Source: a virus. From it: 64,000 nucleotides of DNA. Positions within the stretch are counted from its first letter, which is position 1; each line of letters opens with the position of its first letter. Under the pieces are notes generated by a model. The model had not been told where the DNA came from, made no database searches, and saw only the letters and a list, made by a program, of their open reading frames with translations. The DNA lies in IMG/VR virus record IMGVR_UViG_3300032296_002452, positions 1 through 64,000 of that record. One strand, written 5' to 3'. This document shows, one piece after another, positions 9,167 through 18,318 of the stretch. A program made the position numbers and the translations under genes.

Positions 9167-10877
9167 CTATTAGTGGTCTTGGTATAAAGGTTGATTGTGT
9201 CAATCCTAATTTAGCCCCTTCAGGTATTAATCTGAATTGAACGTTTGTGTATGGATAGTGTGTTTGATTTACGAAAGGGTAATCAACACCATTACCATCT
9301 ACATCTATATATCCATAAGGATATAAATCTCGCCATCTAAACATATTTAAATTAGGTGAAAAATAAGAATAGGTTGGTATATCGATTATTGATTGTTTTT
9401 CACCCTCTTCAATATATCCTGAGTATGATTTAATTCTCATTGGGTGGTGAACTTGGTAATAGTATCCGACAGGATTTGTATTACCAACACCTATTTGAAA
9501 GTTCTTTTGATTAAATACGAATTTGTGGTAATATGGTGAAATTACTCTACCTAGTTGTTCATAGTCGTTATATTCATACCAATCCCCGTAAATAGTATCA
9601 CCTGTGTTTAGTGTTTCGTTATAGTAAAAATTAAAAGTCTTTGTTAAGTCTACTTTAGAATATGACGTTTTAGTTATGGATGTCTCGTTAGATAGCGGTT
9701 GGTTAAAATCCCACCAAGGTGAAATTATTGGTTCATTCATGTTGAATTCCCAACCCCTTTTTAATCCATATTTTTCATTCATAAACCATCCGGCATATCC
9801 TTTGTAAACAAACGTTAAATAAAAAAAATCAATTGGTTTTTGGTTCTCATCCAAGATACTCGCAATGTTTAGGTCTTTTTGATTTGTGATTGAGTATGCT
9901 TGTGAATTAGTTAACCTTGATACGCTAGAAATATTATTTGGAGTTAAAGAAGAAAATTCGAATTTTGAGGGGTTATTAAAAGCGTTTATGTCAAAAGCCG
10001 CGGTTTCAAGTTGCAAGTCAGCAGTTTTACTAGCAACTTTATTAATTCTTATATAATATCTAGATGTTGTATCGGCGGTATTTGTTATGTCTATAGTTCT
10101 TTTGAAGATATAAACATACCCTGATTTGAAAGTGGTTCCTGTGTAACCGGGGTTATATAGGTTAAAGATATATTCATCACTACCATACGTATCATTACCT
10201 AAAAGGTTTACTTCAAAAAAACTAGTCCCGTTGTATGAAAATGGAAACTTTACGTATTCACCCACAGATAAACCATGTTTTACGGGACATGTAAATTGTA
10301 GGTAGTTAGCACCATTTATAGTAACACCAGATAGAAGTGCGGGTATACCTTCAGATGATAAAAAACTAGCTAATAGGTTTCCGTTATCATTTTGATACCA
10401 TCTCATATTAAAATTTGTATCGGCACTGAAAGGGTATGTCAAATAATAATCCCAATTATATGTTGTTGCGGACTCTGCTCTATAACCTATATGAGTATTG
10501 TAACTATCTAATCTTATTAAATCAAACTCATATGTTTGTGGTATCCCGTACCACGTTACTGTTGTTCCTGCAATTTTTTGAGCTAAAGATTTTTCACCGT
10601 CCAATATATACAAGTTGTATGAAAAGGGATTGTAGTCAGTTGTACCTGAGTAATTATTTTCGAACAAAAAATCTACTTTGAATGTTGGTCTAAATATTGT
10701 GGACTTTTGTCTTTCTTGGTCAAACAAATCGGATAGGTTTAAATTAAACGACCTATCTGTTTCTACCAACAAACTTGTATTTTGTTCGAGCGTTGTTGGA
10801 ACCTGATAAGATACTTCGGGAGCGCCTTTGTATCTATTATTAGATTTTATTACAATATTGTCATTTACGTTATCCAT
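9153..10877 (-). CDS. Baseplate-region structural protein, unknown
   Basis: This 574-residue protein is not recognised as a named family. It is soluble, beta-rich and full of Tyr, Asn and Gly, like the other large structural proteins in this operon. It lies directly after the 1619-residue wedge candidate, sharing one base with it, in the place where T4-like genomes carry gp8-type wedge proteins next to gp6 and gp7. That gives a weak positional argument for a gp8-type role; no motif confirms it. The C-terminus overlaps the next gene by 14 bases. Confidence 0.5.
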   Translation of the reverse strand: MDNVNDNIVIKSNNRYKGAPEVSYQVPTTLEQNTSLLVETDRSFNLNLSDLFDQERQKSTIFRPTFKVDFLFENNYSGTTDYNPFSYNLYILDGEKSLAQKIAGTTVTWYGIPQTYEFDLIRLDSYNTHIGYRAESATTYNWDYYLTYPFSADTNFNMRWYQNDNGNLLASFLSSEGIPALLSGVTINGANYLQFTCPVKHGLSVGEYVKFPFSYNGTSFFEVNLLGNDTYGSDEYIFNLYNPGYTGTTFKSGYVYIFKRTIDITNTADTTSRYYIRINKVASKTADLQLETAAFDINAFNNPSKFEFSSLTPNNISSVSRLTNSQAYSITNQKDLNIASILDENQKPIDFFYLTFVYKGYAGWFMNEKYGLKRGWEFNMNEPIISPWWDFNQPLSNETSITKTSYSKVDLTKTFNFYYNETLNTGDTIYGDWYEYNDYEQLGRVISPYYHKFVFNQKNFQIGVGNTNPVGYYYQVHHPMRIKSYSGYIEEGEKQSIIDIPTYSYFSPNLNMFRWRDLYPYGYIDVDGNGVDYPFVNQTHYPYTNVQFRLIPEGAKLGLTQSTFIPRPLIDECE

Positions 10878-13800
10878 TAAATTCTGTCTATATAAGTAGA
10901 GTAAAATTTATCCATAGCCGTTTTACCCTTTTTTAAACCAAAATAAAAATACCAAGGAGCACTAACAATTGTTTTATTTGAATGGTTTGCACCTTTAATT
11001 GGTGCATAATCAAATGAATTTGGTGTTGATGTTTTAGTTGCACTGAAAATATATCCGGGTCTGAAATATGGTATTATGGAATCACCTATATAAAAATTAG
11101 AACCTACTGAGCCAGGTGAACCTTTTAACTCTCTTTTTAAATTTTGATACTTTTCTGTTTGCCAAAATTCTTTAGTTTCCCAATGGTTGTTTTGTGTCCC
11201 AAAAATATAATTACTGTTGTTTTCTATGTTCCATTGATATAGAGGTACTCTTTGTGAATTTTCAGGTAGTTCATCCGCAAATATAAGAGTAGAATTTGTT
11301 TGGTTTCTAATTATTCTTCTTGGTGATATATAATCTCTTAATTGTGTATCCGCCGAAAAAAATACACCTATTAAGGACTGTGAAAGTAGTGAATTATCAG
11401 AACCAACAAAAATTGGTGATGTGGATATAGAGGTGGTTTCTTGGTAATTTTCGTTAGTAAAACCAAAAACACCATATTGTGAATTTATTTGTAGCGCTTG
11501 AGCAAAATCACCATCTACTCTGTTGTTAGGTCTGTTAAATAATCTTCTCACTATTGCGTCTGAAAAATTACCAACCATGTAAGAAAGAAAATTTGAATTT
11601 GTTAGTCTAGATACGGCTAATAATGTGCCTAAGTCTCCAACATCTTGATAGGATGTCACGGGTATTTGGTCCATAATATATCCATAATAATTTGAACTAA
11701 AACTAACCTCTCTTGACCAAAAATATTTTGGACCCATATCTAATAAAGTAACTGGTGTTTGAATGTGTAAATCGTTAAAATTATACCCTTGAGCCTCTTT
11801 TCCTATAAAAGCGTTAGTATTATCATTAAATGGACTTGAACGATAATAAAAATTATAAGTATCATTATCCAAATATAAGGTTTCTTTGCAGTACTCGGAT
11901 TTTGGTTTGTTATTTCTATCATATACAGTTTGTAAAGCAAAAGGAAACGCATATAATGTGCCGTTAATCCAAGAATTAACAAATGAGTGACCTACAACAC
12001 CTCTACATAATGCCATCATAAATCGGTATCTATTAACCCACTCACTTAGTTGTAGAATATCACTTGGTATTGTAATGATTGGTTGGTTAACAAAACTATA
12101 ACAACCATTATTAACTTTTTTGTATTTTCTAGGTATCCCGTTTTTATTACACTCATCGTCAGGCCCTTTAGATGTAAATTTTGTTCCTGAACCTGAGTAA
12201 CAACTTAGGTCAACCATTCCTTGACATGAGAACGATTCAATAACTTTATTATACGTTTCACCTGTCGCAAAATCATCCCTATCATTATCACCTAAAGTCC
12301 CGCTTGATTCAAATACTTCTCTTGTCTGAGAAAGTCCTTGGTCGTCAAATAGTGTTAGGGACATTGAGTTTGACGCTTGGAGAGCAAATACATTATTTCC
12401 TGAAGTATTTAAAATAGAACCTGTTGGGAGTCTGTCAGACCTCATAACAATATTAGTTTTATTTACCGTTACTGTTATTCCCGTATATGTGGGTGCAAAA
12501 TATTTGTAGTCATTTAACCAAGTGCCAGATGCTGTGGTCACAACTTCTGATGTAATAAATGACCCACCTTCAATATATTCATTACTAAAGTATCCTGCAC
12601 CTGTTTGGTTGTTGGTTACTAAACGATTAGTTGATGGTGATGAAGTTGTACTTAAAAATGGTAGTGCACTTGTACAAGTTCTTACAAATCTACTAAGTAA
12701 AGTAGTTGCCGGTCCATTCAATGGGTCAATAAAATACCTTGATACACTTGAGCAATCTAAACTAGAATAATATGTATGTGCACTTGTTGTGTACGAGCTA
12801 AATCCACTTCCTGGTATAAACTCGTAAGATGGGTAAAATAATTTTTGATTTAATAAGGTACTGCCGCTAGATTGGGTTATCAAATCGTGTTCTACCGCAG
12901 TTGTTCCTGTTTGAATTGGTATGTTAAAGTAATAATCCCCATCTATATCGTATTGTGGTAAGTATGTTGTCCATCCCAACAAACGAGAAATATTGTATCT
13001 TACTTTTTTTCTACCACTGTGTGGGTCAACACCTCTTACCATTATAACAACACCTAAACCAGAAAATCCTTGATAATAATCTCTGTAAGCATTTTCAGTC
13101 GGATTCAATAAAACTCTTTGTACAAAATTGTTACCAATAGTAGTTGCGGTACTTGGGTTTGTAATTGCCGTTATGTCCGCCACGGTCATTGCGGTAATTA
13201 CCTGAAAATATTCTAAGTCAGATGGAAACTTATACTTAGTTTCTTTTGTGTCCGCGCTTACGGTATAAGTGGTTTGTTTACCGCTTAGTGGGTTTGTTTC
13301 ATCCGCCCAATTTACCGTCATAACAGTAGTTGACTGTTGGGTACCCGTTACTCCTAATGTTGTGGTTCCTGATTGCACGGCTGTTGGGTTAAAATCACCG
13401 CTTTTAATTGGTGCGGTAAAGGTTAATAATTGCCCTTTTTTGAATTCATTAATGCAATCATTATTTACCAAGTAGATTATAACACTATCATAGTGATAAT
13501 TGTTTGTGTTTCCTGAATTTTGATTTGGTTCAAAAATTACCTTAACTCTATTAGTACCCGCAGTTCTTATTCCCGAATCAGTATCAAAATATTTAGACTT
13601 TAGATTAAACAAATTCGCCCTTTCCCAAATAGGTAAAACAGGATTTGATACCGTACCTACTTGGGCACTTAGTAAACCAAATTGACCATTGGTGTATATT
13701 GGTGTTCTGAGTCTTACAATTCTTTCGGTCGTATTTGGTGAACCGATACCCGCCATGGCTTTTTGATTATCTTCTGCAGATATAACACCTCCAGGTCCAG

Positions 13801-15736
13801 GTACTCTTGTACTTCCTATTGTATAATTTTGAAAACTAAAGAAATTTGCGGTACACGAATTAGTATTCTCTTCAAATATTTCTTGAGCGGCATCACCAAA
13901 TTCACCCTCACCTAATGGCTCCGCTTTGCAAGAACAAGAGTTACACTCAGGATAGTCTAACATTGGAAGTGGGACGGTCACAAAAGGATTTTTTATTTTA
14001 GCAATAGAATTAAATGCGGTGCTTGCCTTAGGACATGTCAAATTACCACCGAGAAAATTAATAACTTGGCAAATCGCACCTAAAAAACCAAAAATATAAC
14101 CAAACACAATTGCCACCAAATATTTAACAATTGGAAAAATCAGTGATAAAATGTGTGTTACGAAAATTAAAGTTAATAACGGAAAGAACAAAATAGACAA
14201 AAGAAACGTAATCAATAAATAAACAACATCAGTGTTCATAACACCATCTGTAATTGGGAATTTGTTGTTTTCGGATTCACAGTCTCTATCGGTAATCGCC
14301 TTTATACCTATAAACCTGTTTCTCAATGTTCCTCTAGAAAATTGGTCAATGTGTTGAGCGACTGTGTAGACCTTGTTATATTCCATTTTATAGAATGTGT
14401 CCACACAATTTATTGCATCTTCTATTCTTTGGTCTATTGTTACTGTAGAAGCCGTTGTGTATCCTGTCCAATCCAAACCAAAATAATAACTGGCTTTGGC
14501 GCTTATGTGATTTATACTACTTGTTGGTTCGTCTATTAAAGGGTCGATTTTGCTATTACCCCATCCGTGTTCTCTTAAGTTTGGGACTAAAAAATACCCC
14601 CTTCTCACTTCTCCCGTCAATTCATTTGATTGATTCCACTTAATTTTAAACCTATATTTAGCCGAAGAAGGAATTCCGATTCTTGGGTCTGAGCTTATTA
14701 TTTGTTCACCAAATTCATTGGTAATTATATTGTCTAAATTCATTGGAACTTCTGTCATCCAAGTTCCATTTTCGTCGATTACATTACCGTCATTGGTTAA
14801 TTTATACTGCTCAAGGAATGGTCTATTATACTCATCTAAAATAGGTGTCTGTCTTATAGCAATTATTTGACCCGGACCTGTGGTTAAACTACATAATTCA
14901 CCCATAGATAAACTAGGTCTACAACTAATTTTTTGTGGTGAGTCGTCATCATTTGATAATATAGAACCCATAAAAATTGCTGTGGGTGTAATTTCTATAC
15001 CAGATTTTCTTAAATCAAAGTCAACTCTTTCGATTTTTACTTGACACAATTCTTCGTTTCCCCAAAAAGGACTAACTTCTATGTTTTCACTTAGAGTCAC
15101 AATTTGTGGTAATTCATCTAAATTTGTTGATGCCGCAAAACGGGTTCCTTTAATTTGGTCTGCCGTTGCCCTACCCATGTTAATTAAGTCTTGCGGACCT
15201 AATGAAAATGGTCCCATGTCGGACAGGTCTAAATCCATTACCACCGTTTGGTTTCCAAGTGGTGCCCCAAAAATCATATAATCACCCGAACTATTTGTTT
15301 TTACGGTATACTTATAATATTTTTCATAAATTTGTAATACGGTTTGGTTTGTCAAAACATCATTTACGGTAGGAAATGTACCTGTTGGTGTGTGACCACC
15401 GTGACTTGGCTCATATGGTAATAAATTATATCTATACCCTTCTTCGTTTACATCACCAATTTGTACATAAGGATATAATGTAGATATTATAGGGTCTAAA
15501 GCATCCGTCGCGGACAAAGGTACAAATATTGAAACTTTCGCGTTTGGTACACCATAACCTCCGTTTGCAACAACACGACCAGCAACAACACCGTAATCAG
15601 AACACATTCTATCATAAATGTCAGATTGTAATAATTTAAGTGATAAAACCTCGATAGATTCCCAATCTTGGTCTATCTGCACTTGTATTTCTTTATCAAC
15701 ACCTACCTGTGTCCTTAATCTATAGTTTTTGTTCAT
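10877..15736 (-). CDS. Giant baseplate wedge candidate (gp7 position) with hydrophobic segments
   Basis: This 1619-residue protein follows gp6 directly, the place of gp7 in T4 (1032 residues), so a gp7-like wedge role is a positional inference. The N-terminal part (residues 1-180) includes a carboxypeptidase-regulatory-like beta unit (GRVVANGGYGVPNAKVSIFVP, with a later YMIFGAPLGNQTVVMD). Residues about 500-575 hold a dense block of three to four hydrophobic segments (LLITFLLSILFFPLLTLIF; YLVAIVFGYIFGFLGAI), which is unusual for a baseplate component. A cysteine cluster (CNSCSCK) follows near residue 600. The rest is beta-rich with many TGTT segments. A TATTTAT-type motif lies 8 bases before the ATG. 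Confidence 0.65.
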   Translation of the reverse strand: MNKNYRLRTQVGVDKEIQVQIDQDWESIEVLSLKLLQSDIYDRMCSDYGVVAGRVVANGGYGVPNAKVSIFVPLSATDALDPIISTLYPYVQIGDVNEEGYRYNLLPYEPSHGGHTPTGTFPTVNDVLTNQTVLQIYEKYYKYTVKTNSSGDYMIFGAPLGNQTVVMDLDLSDMGPFSLGPQDLINMGRATADQIKGTRFAASTNLDELPQIVTLSENIEVSPFWGNEELCQVKIERVDFDLRKSGIEITPTAIFMGSILSNDDDSPQKISCRPSLSMGELCSLTTGPGQIIAIRQTPILDEYNRPFLEQYKLTNDGNVIDENGTWMTEVPMNLDNIITNEFGEQIISSDPRIGIPSSAKYRFKIKWNQSNELTGEVRRGYFLVPNLREHGWGNSKIDPLIDEPTSSINHISAKASYYFGLDWTGYTTASTVTIDQRIEDAINCVDTFYKMEYNKVYTVAQHIDQFSRGTLRNRFIGIKAITDRDCESENNKFPITDGVMNTDVVYLLITFLLSILFFPLLTLIFVTHILSLIFPIVKYLVAIVFGYIFGFLGAICQVINFLGGNLTCPKASTAFNSIAKIKNPFVTVPLPMLDYPECNSCSCKAEPLGEGEFGDAAQEIFEENTNSCTANFFSFQNYTIGSTRVPGPGGVISAEDNQKAMAGIGSPNTTERIVRLRTPIYTNGQFGLLSAQVGTVSNPVLPIWERANLFNLKSKYFDTDSGIRTAGTNRVKVIFEPNQNSGNTNNYHYDSVIIYLVNNDCINEFKKGQLLTFTAPIKSGDFNPTAVQSGTTTLGVTGTQQSTTVMTVNWADETNPLSGKQTTYTVSADTKETKYKFPSDLEYFQVITAMTVADITAITNPSTATTIGNNFVQRVLLNPTENAYRDYYQGFSGLGVVIMVRGVDPHSGRKKVRYNISRLLGWTTYLPQYDIDGDYYFNIPIQTGTTAVEHDLITQSSGSTLLNQKLFYPSYEFIPGSGFSSYTTSAHTYYSSLDCSSVSRYFIDPLNGPATTLLSRFVRTCTSALPFLSTTSSPSTNRLVTNNQTGAGYFSNEYIEGGSFITSEVVTTASGTWLNDYKYFAPTYTGITVTVNKTNIVMRSDRLPTGSILNTSGNNVFALQASNSMSLTLFDDQGLSQTREVFESSGTLGDNDRDDFATGETYNKVIESFSCQGMVDLSCYSGSGTKFTSKGPDDECNKNGIPRKYKKVNNGCYSFVNQPIITIPSDILQLSEWVNRYRFMMALCRGVVGHSFVNSWINGTLYAFPFALQTVYDRNNKPKSEYCKETLYLDNDTYNFYYRSSPFNDNTNAFIGKEAQGYNFNDLHIQTPVTLLDMGPKYFWSREVSFSSNYYGYIMDQIPVTSYQDVGDLGTLLAVSRLTNSNFLSYMVGNFSDAIVRRLFNRPNNRVDGDFAQALQINSQYGVFGFTNENYQETTSISTSPIFVGSDNSLLSQSLIGVFFSADTQLRDYISPRRIIRNQTNSTLIFADELPENSQRVPLYQWNIENNSNYIFGTQNNHWETKEFWQTEKYQNLKRELKGSPGSVGSNFYIGDSIIPYFRPGYIFSATKTSTPNSFDYAPIKGANHSNKTIVSAPWYFYFGLKKGKTAMDKFYSTYIDRI

Positions 15737-15744
15737 GGGTTACC

Positions 15745-15754
15745 TGATAAATAG
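15745..15754 (-). promoter_or_regulatory. TATTTAT-type promoter candidate
   Basis: The minus strand reads CTATTTATCA, 8 bases before the ATG at 15736, in a 68-base gap after the gp6-like gene. The same gap also holds a weak AT-only hairpin around 15761-15779. Confidence 0.45.
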
Positions 15755-15804
15755 TTGATGGTCTATTTTAGAAAAAATAGTCACATACTAAAAAAAATAA
15801 ATCA

Positions 15805-17646
15805 TCAGGAGATTGTTGTTGATGTGTAGTTTTTAACTCTAACCAAAATATCTTTTTCAGGGAATCTAACTTGATATATTTGATTAGGTTGTGCAAATAT
15901 TACACCGTCTATTAGTCCTATTTGTTTTGTCTCTGAGTTAGAGAAAGGTTGTGATGTTTGTGATGAACTATATTGTCCACCGACTAAGTTAAAGAATTTA
16001 ATACTACCGACATTAATTACACCATTTTCATTTTGGATTGTTCTCATAATATTTGCCAAATATACGTTATCCCCTAAACCTCTACTTAATGGGTTGAAAT
16101 GTTCGGTGTATACTTTGTCAACTATGTTTGTAATAACACTACCTTGGTTTTGAGTGGCGTCCAATATTACCTCAATCTCTAAAGATAAATCAATTACATT
16201 TGCAACTTGCACTGAAACGTAGTCGTTCATCATTCTATAGTTAGAAAGATATTCCGCAAGATTTTGTTTTAGTGTGTTTGAAACTACCTCAGTTAATGAA
16301 CCATTGGTGTCAAAGGATACTATTTGAATATTAATTTTGTTGTCGTTTTCAACAATAGCGACTTTTGCAGGTGCACCAAATTCAGATGGCATCTTTTGGA
16401 TTATCGCCTGATAATCCGCAACTGTAACCGCTCTGTTTTGAGACGCAAAATTAAATGTAACAAAATTTCTAACTTCATCTGTTGTTGGATATCCCGCACC
16501 ACCTATAGCAGCAGTTACGTTGTTACATCTCAATGAATTTATTACTTGTGTATTAATACTCTCACTCGGTCCATTAACAAAAAAGTTTACAGTACCAATC
16601 GTGTTGATTGTATTAATACCTAAATTAGTTCCTAAACCACCACCAACTCTATATTGAATAAACATGGTTGTATTTGGTTGTGGTGTGGTTCCTAAGGCAA
16701 AATTGTTTTGATACTTAGCCAAATTCATGGGAACTCCGAGTGAGGTAAATTGTCTCAATTGGTCTTCCGCTGTGTTTGTTCCTCCACCAAAAGTCAATTT
16801 CATAAATCCTTCAGGTGTGTATTCGCTAATAAATCTTTGTTCTGTTTGAATATATTTCCCGACTTTAATTCCTGGTTGGTCAGAAGCCTTTGTAACATCG
16901 GCAATAAAAACTCTATTATCAGCCAAAGCATCCACTTCATACCATTTACCAACAGGGCTTAAAAATTCTGATGCGGATGGTACGTTTGAGTAGTTTGTCC
17001 CTTGTCTTTGTATGATTGATGTGACACCTAAAACGTTTCTTTCGGGTAAGAAAAGTTCAAAGAAAGGTCTAACATCATTTGGTGTTATAACTCTTTTGAA
17101 TACTTTTGTAATACCATTTACCACTATTTCTCTTTTTACAATAGTGTAATTAATTAGATTGTTATTGGCGTCAAAATTTGGTATTTTTAATCTATTAGGA
17201 AAACCTTCGGCGTTAAATGGTGAGGCAAAATCAATGTCTGTAATATTTTCAAAAACCTGACCAGCACCATAAACTTGACTCCCCCTTCTTAAAACTCCCA
17301 AATATCTTTCATCTTCTTTATCCCCAAATGCAGGAACTGTTATTGAAAAATCGGTTAGTGATACCGATGGTCTTTGACCAGGTATTTTTAATCCGTATGT
17401 TCTTGCTATGTTATAAACAGATGAACGTTGTTGTGCGTATTGAAGAACGGTTTCTTGGATACTCCTATCTATGTGAAAGTGAAGGTTGTCTGCCACCGCA
17501 GCGTTCAAATCCATCAATACCGAAAACACCGAAGCGTCATTGAAGTTATCGATTAGTTCAGGATAATATTGTTTAACATAATTTATGAGTTCCTGTCTAA
17601 TTCCTTGGAAGTCTCTAGTGGTATACGATATTTGTTGGTTTGCCAT
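15805..17646 (-). CDS. Baseplate wedge protein, gp6-like (baseplate J family)
   Basis: This 613-residue protein resembles T4 gp6 and the baseplate J proteins, which form the ring of the wedge around the hub. The N-terminus (YTTRDFQGIRQELINYV, then YYPELIDNFNDASVFSVLMDL and the helix that begins LHFHIDRSIQETVLQYAQQR) is the typical gp6/J start, in which a DFxxIRxxLxxxxxxxFP segment is followed by D-x-s-g. The C-terminal half carries the J-like repeat (VRNFVTFNFASQNRAVTVADYQAII, here seen in parts) and ends in a beta domain. It lies 5 bases after the gp25-like gene, the same pairing as in many contractile systems. Length is close to T4 gp6 (660). Confidence 0.9.
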   Translation of the reverse strand: MANQQISYTTRDFQGIRQELINYVKQYYPELIDNFNDASVFSVLMDLNAAVADNLHFHIDRSIQETVLQYAQQRSSVYNIARTYGLKIPGQRPSVSLTDFSITVPAFGDKEDERYLGVLRRGSQVYGAGQVFENITDIDFASPFNAEGFPNRLKIPNFDANNNLINYTIVKREIVVNGITKVFKRVITPNDVRPFFELFLPERNVLGVTSIIQRQGTNYSNVPSASEFLSPVGKWYEVDALADNRVFIADVTKASDQPGIKVGKYIQTEQRFISEYTPEGFMKLTFGGGTNTAEDQLRQFTSLGVPMNLAKYQNNFALGTTPQPNTTMFIQYRVGGGLGTNLGINTINTIGTVNFFVNGPSESINTQVINSLRCNNVTAAIGGAGYPTTDEVRNFVTFNFASQNRAVTVADYQAIIQKMPSEFGAPAKVAIVENDNKINIQIVSFDTNGSLTEVVSNTLKQNLAEYLSNYRMMNDYVSVQVANVIDLSLEIEVILDATQNQGSVITNIVDKVYTEHFNPLSRGLGDNVYLANIMRTIQNENGVINVGSIKFFNLVGGQYSSSQTSQPFSNSETKQIGLIDGVIFAQPNQIYQVRFPEKDILVRVKNYTSTTIS

Positions 17647-17651
17647 ATAAA

Positions 17652-18113
17652 TTAAATATTGATGATAACGAAATCTTGAGTTCCAAATGCGTCATTTGTT
17701 ACCGTAAAATCCACTCTAACCTTTGCTGTATACTCAACCTTTTTTTGATTTGGTATTAATAGATTTTGATTTATTACGTTTCCTGCGGTTGTTACAGTTT
17801 GACTTGATTCTTCCTGTGAGGCATCGGTAACAGAAATGTTTGTTATTTGTAAATTAGGAATATACTTTGTAACTGAATCTCTAATTTCCGCCTCTATTGA
17901 TGAAAATGTTGGTCCGTCTAATGGTTCAAAAATGTATTCCAATAGTCTTGTACCAAAATCAGGTAAAAAATAACGTGTACCTTTTCTTGTTAATAATAAA
18001 TGAACCAAATTTGTTCTAACCTCTTCTTTTGCATAATCGGTTAAATCTAAATATTGACCATTAAAAGAATCTATAAAAGGAAAGGTTATACCATATGTTT
18101 TTCCATTAGCCAT
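17652..18113 (-). CDS. Baseplate wedge protein, gp25-like
   Basis: This 153-residue protein belongs to the GPW/gp25 family, a small wedge protein that nucleates sheath polymerisation at the baseplate. The family core is present at residues 28-75: the helix with NLVHLLLTRKGTRYFLPDFG, then TRLLEYIFEPLD, followed by a helix (IEAEIRDSVTKYIP) and a C-terminal beta strand pair. The R-x-F/Y-x-P-x-F-G-x-x-L segment is the classic signature. It sits immediately upstream of the gp6-like gene. Its ATG overlaps the last codons of the DUF5522 gene by 8 bases, and a TATTTAT-type motif precedes it by 4 bases. Confidence 0.92.
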   Translation of the reverse strand: MANGKTYGITFPFIDSFNGQYLDLTDYAKEEVRTNLVHLLLTRKGTRYFLPDFGTRLLEYIFEPLDGPTFSSIEAEIRDSVTKYIPNLQITNISVTDASQEESSQTVTTAGNVINQNLLIPNQKKVEYTAKVRVDFTVTNDAFGTQDFVIINI

Positions 18114-18318
18114 TGTTTATAAATATATTCGTGTTCCCTTTTTTGTGAAGGGGATAATATGGACAGTGTCTGCACCCCGAACCACAACAGTGACCACGCT
18201 TTAAATGAAATTCTTTTGTAAAAACATATTTACCATTTTCGATATAAAAATCAGAAGGGGAAAGCTTTTGGCTCTCCCCCTCCCCAAATGTGTTTATGTT
18301 TTTGTTATTTGATTTCAC
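18106..18318 (-). CDS. Small cysteine-rich DUF5522 family protein
   Basis: The protein carries the DUF5522 signature: VFTKEFHLKRGHCCGSGCRHCPY, seen here as Y-VFTKEFHLKRG followed by H-CC-x-x-GC-x-x-CPY, in which the Cys and His residues probably bind zinc or iron. Members are short (about 50-70 residues) and common in Bacteroidota; the function is unknown. I prefer the GTG at 18318 (70 residues): it lies in the last codons of the reductase gene, giving a 14-base overlap typical of coupling. An ATG at 18348 would add 10 residues read wholly inside the reductase frame. The signature and the short length look host-derived. Confidence 0.75.
   Translation of the reverse strand: MKSNNKNINTFGEGESQKLSPSDFYIENGKYVFTKEFHLKRGHCCGSGCRHCPYYPLHKKGNTNIFINNG
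18118..18126 (-). promoter_or_regulatory. TATTTAT-type promoter candidate
   Basis: The minus strand reads ATATTTATA, 4 bases before the ATG of the gp25-like gene at 18113 and inside the end of the DUF5522 gene. It separates the DNA-metabolism genes from the structural genes that follow. Confidence 0.45.
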
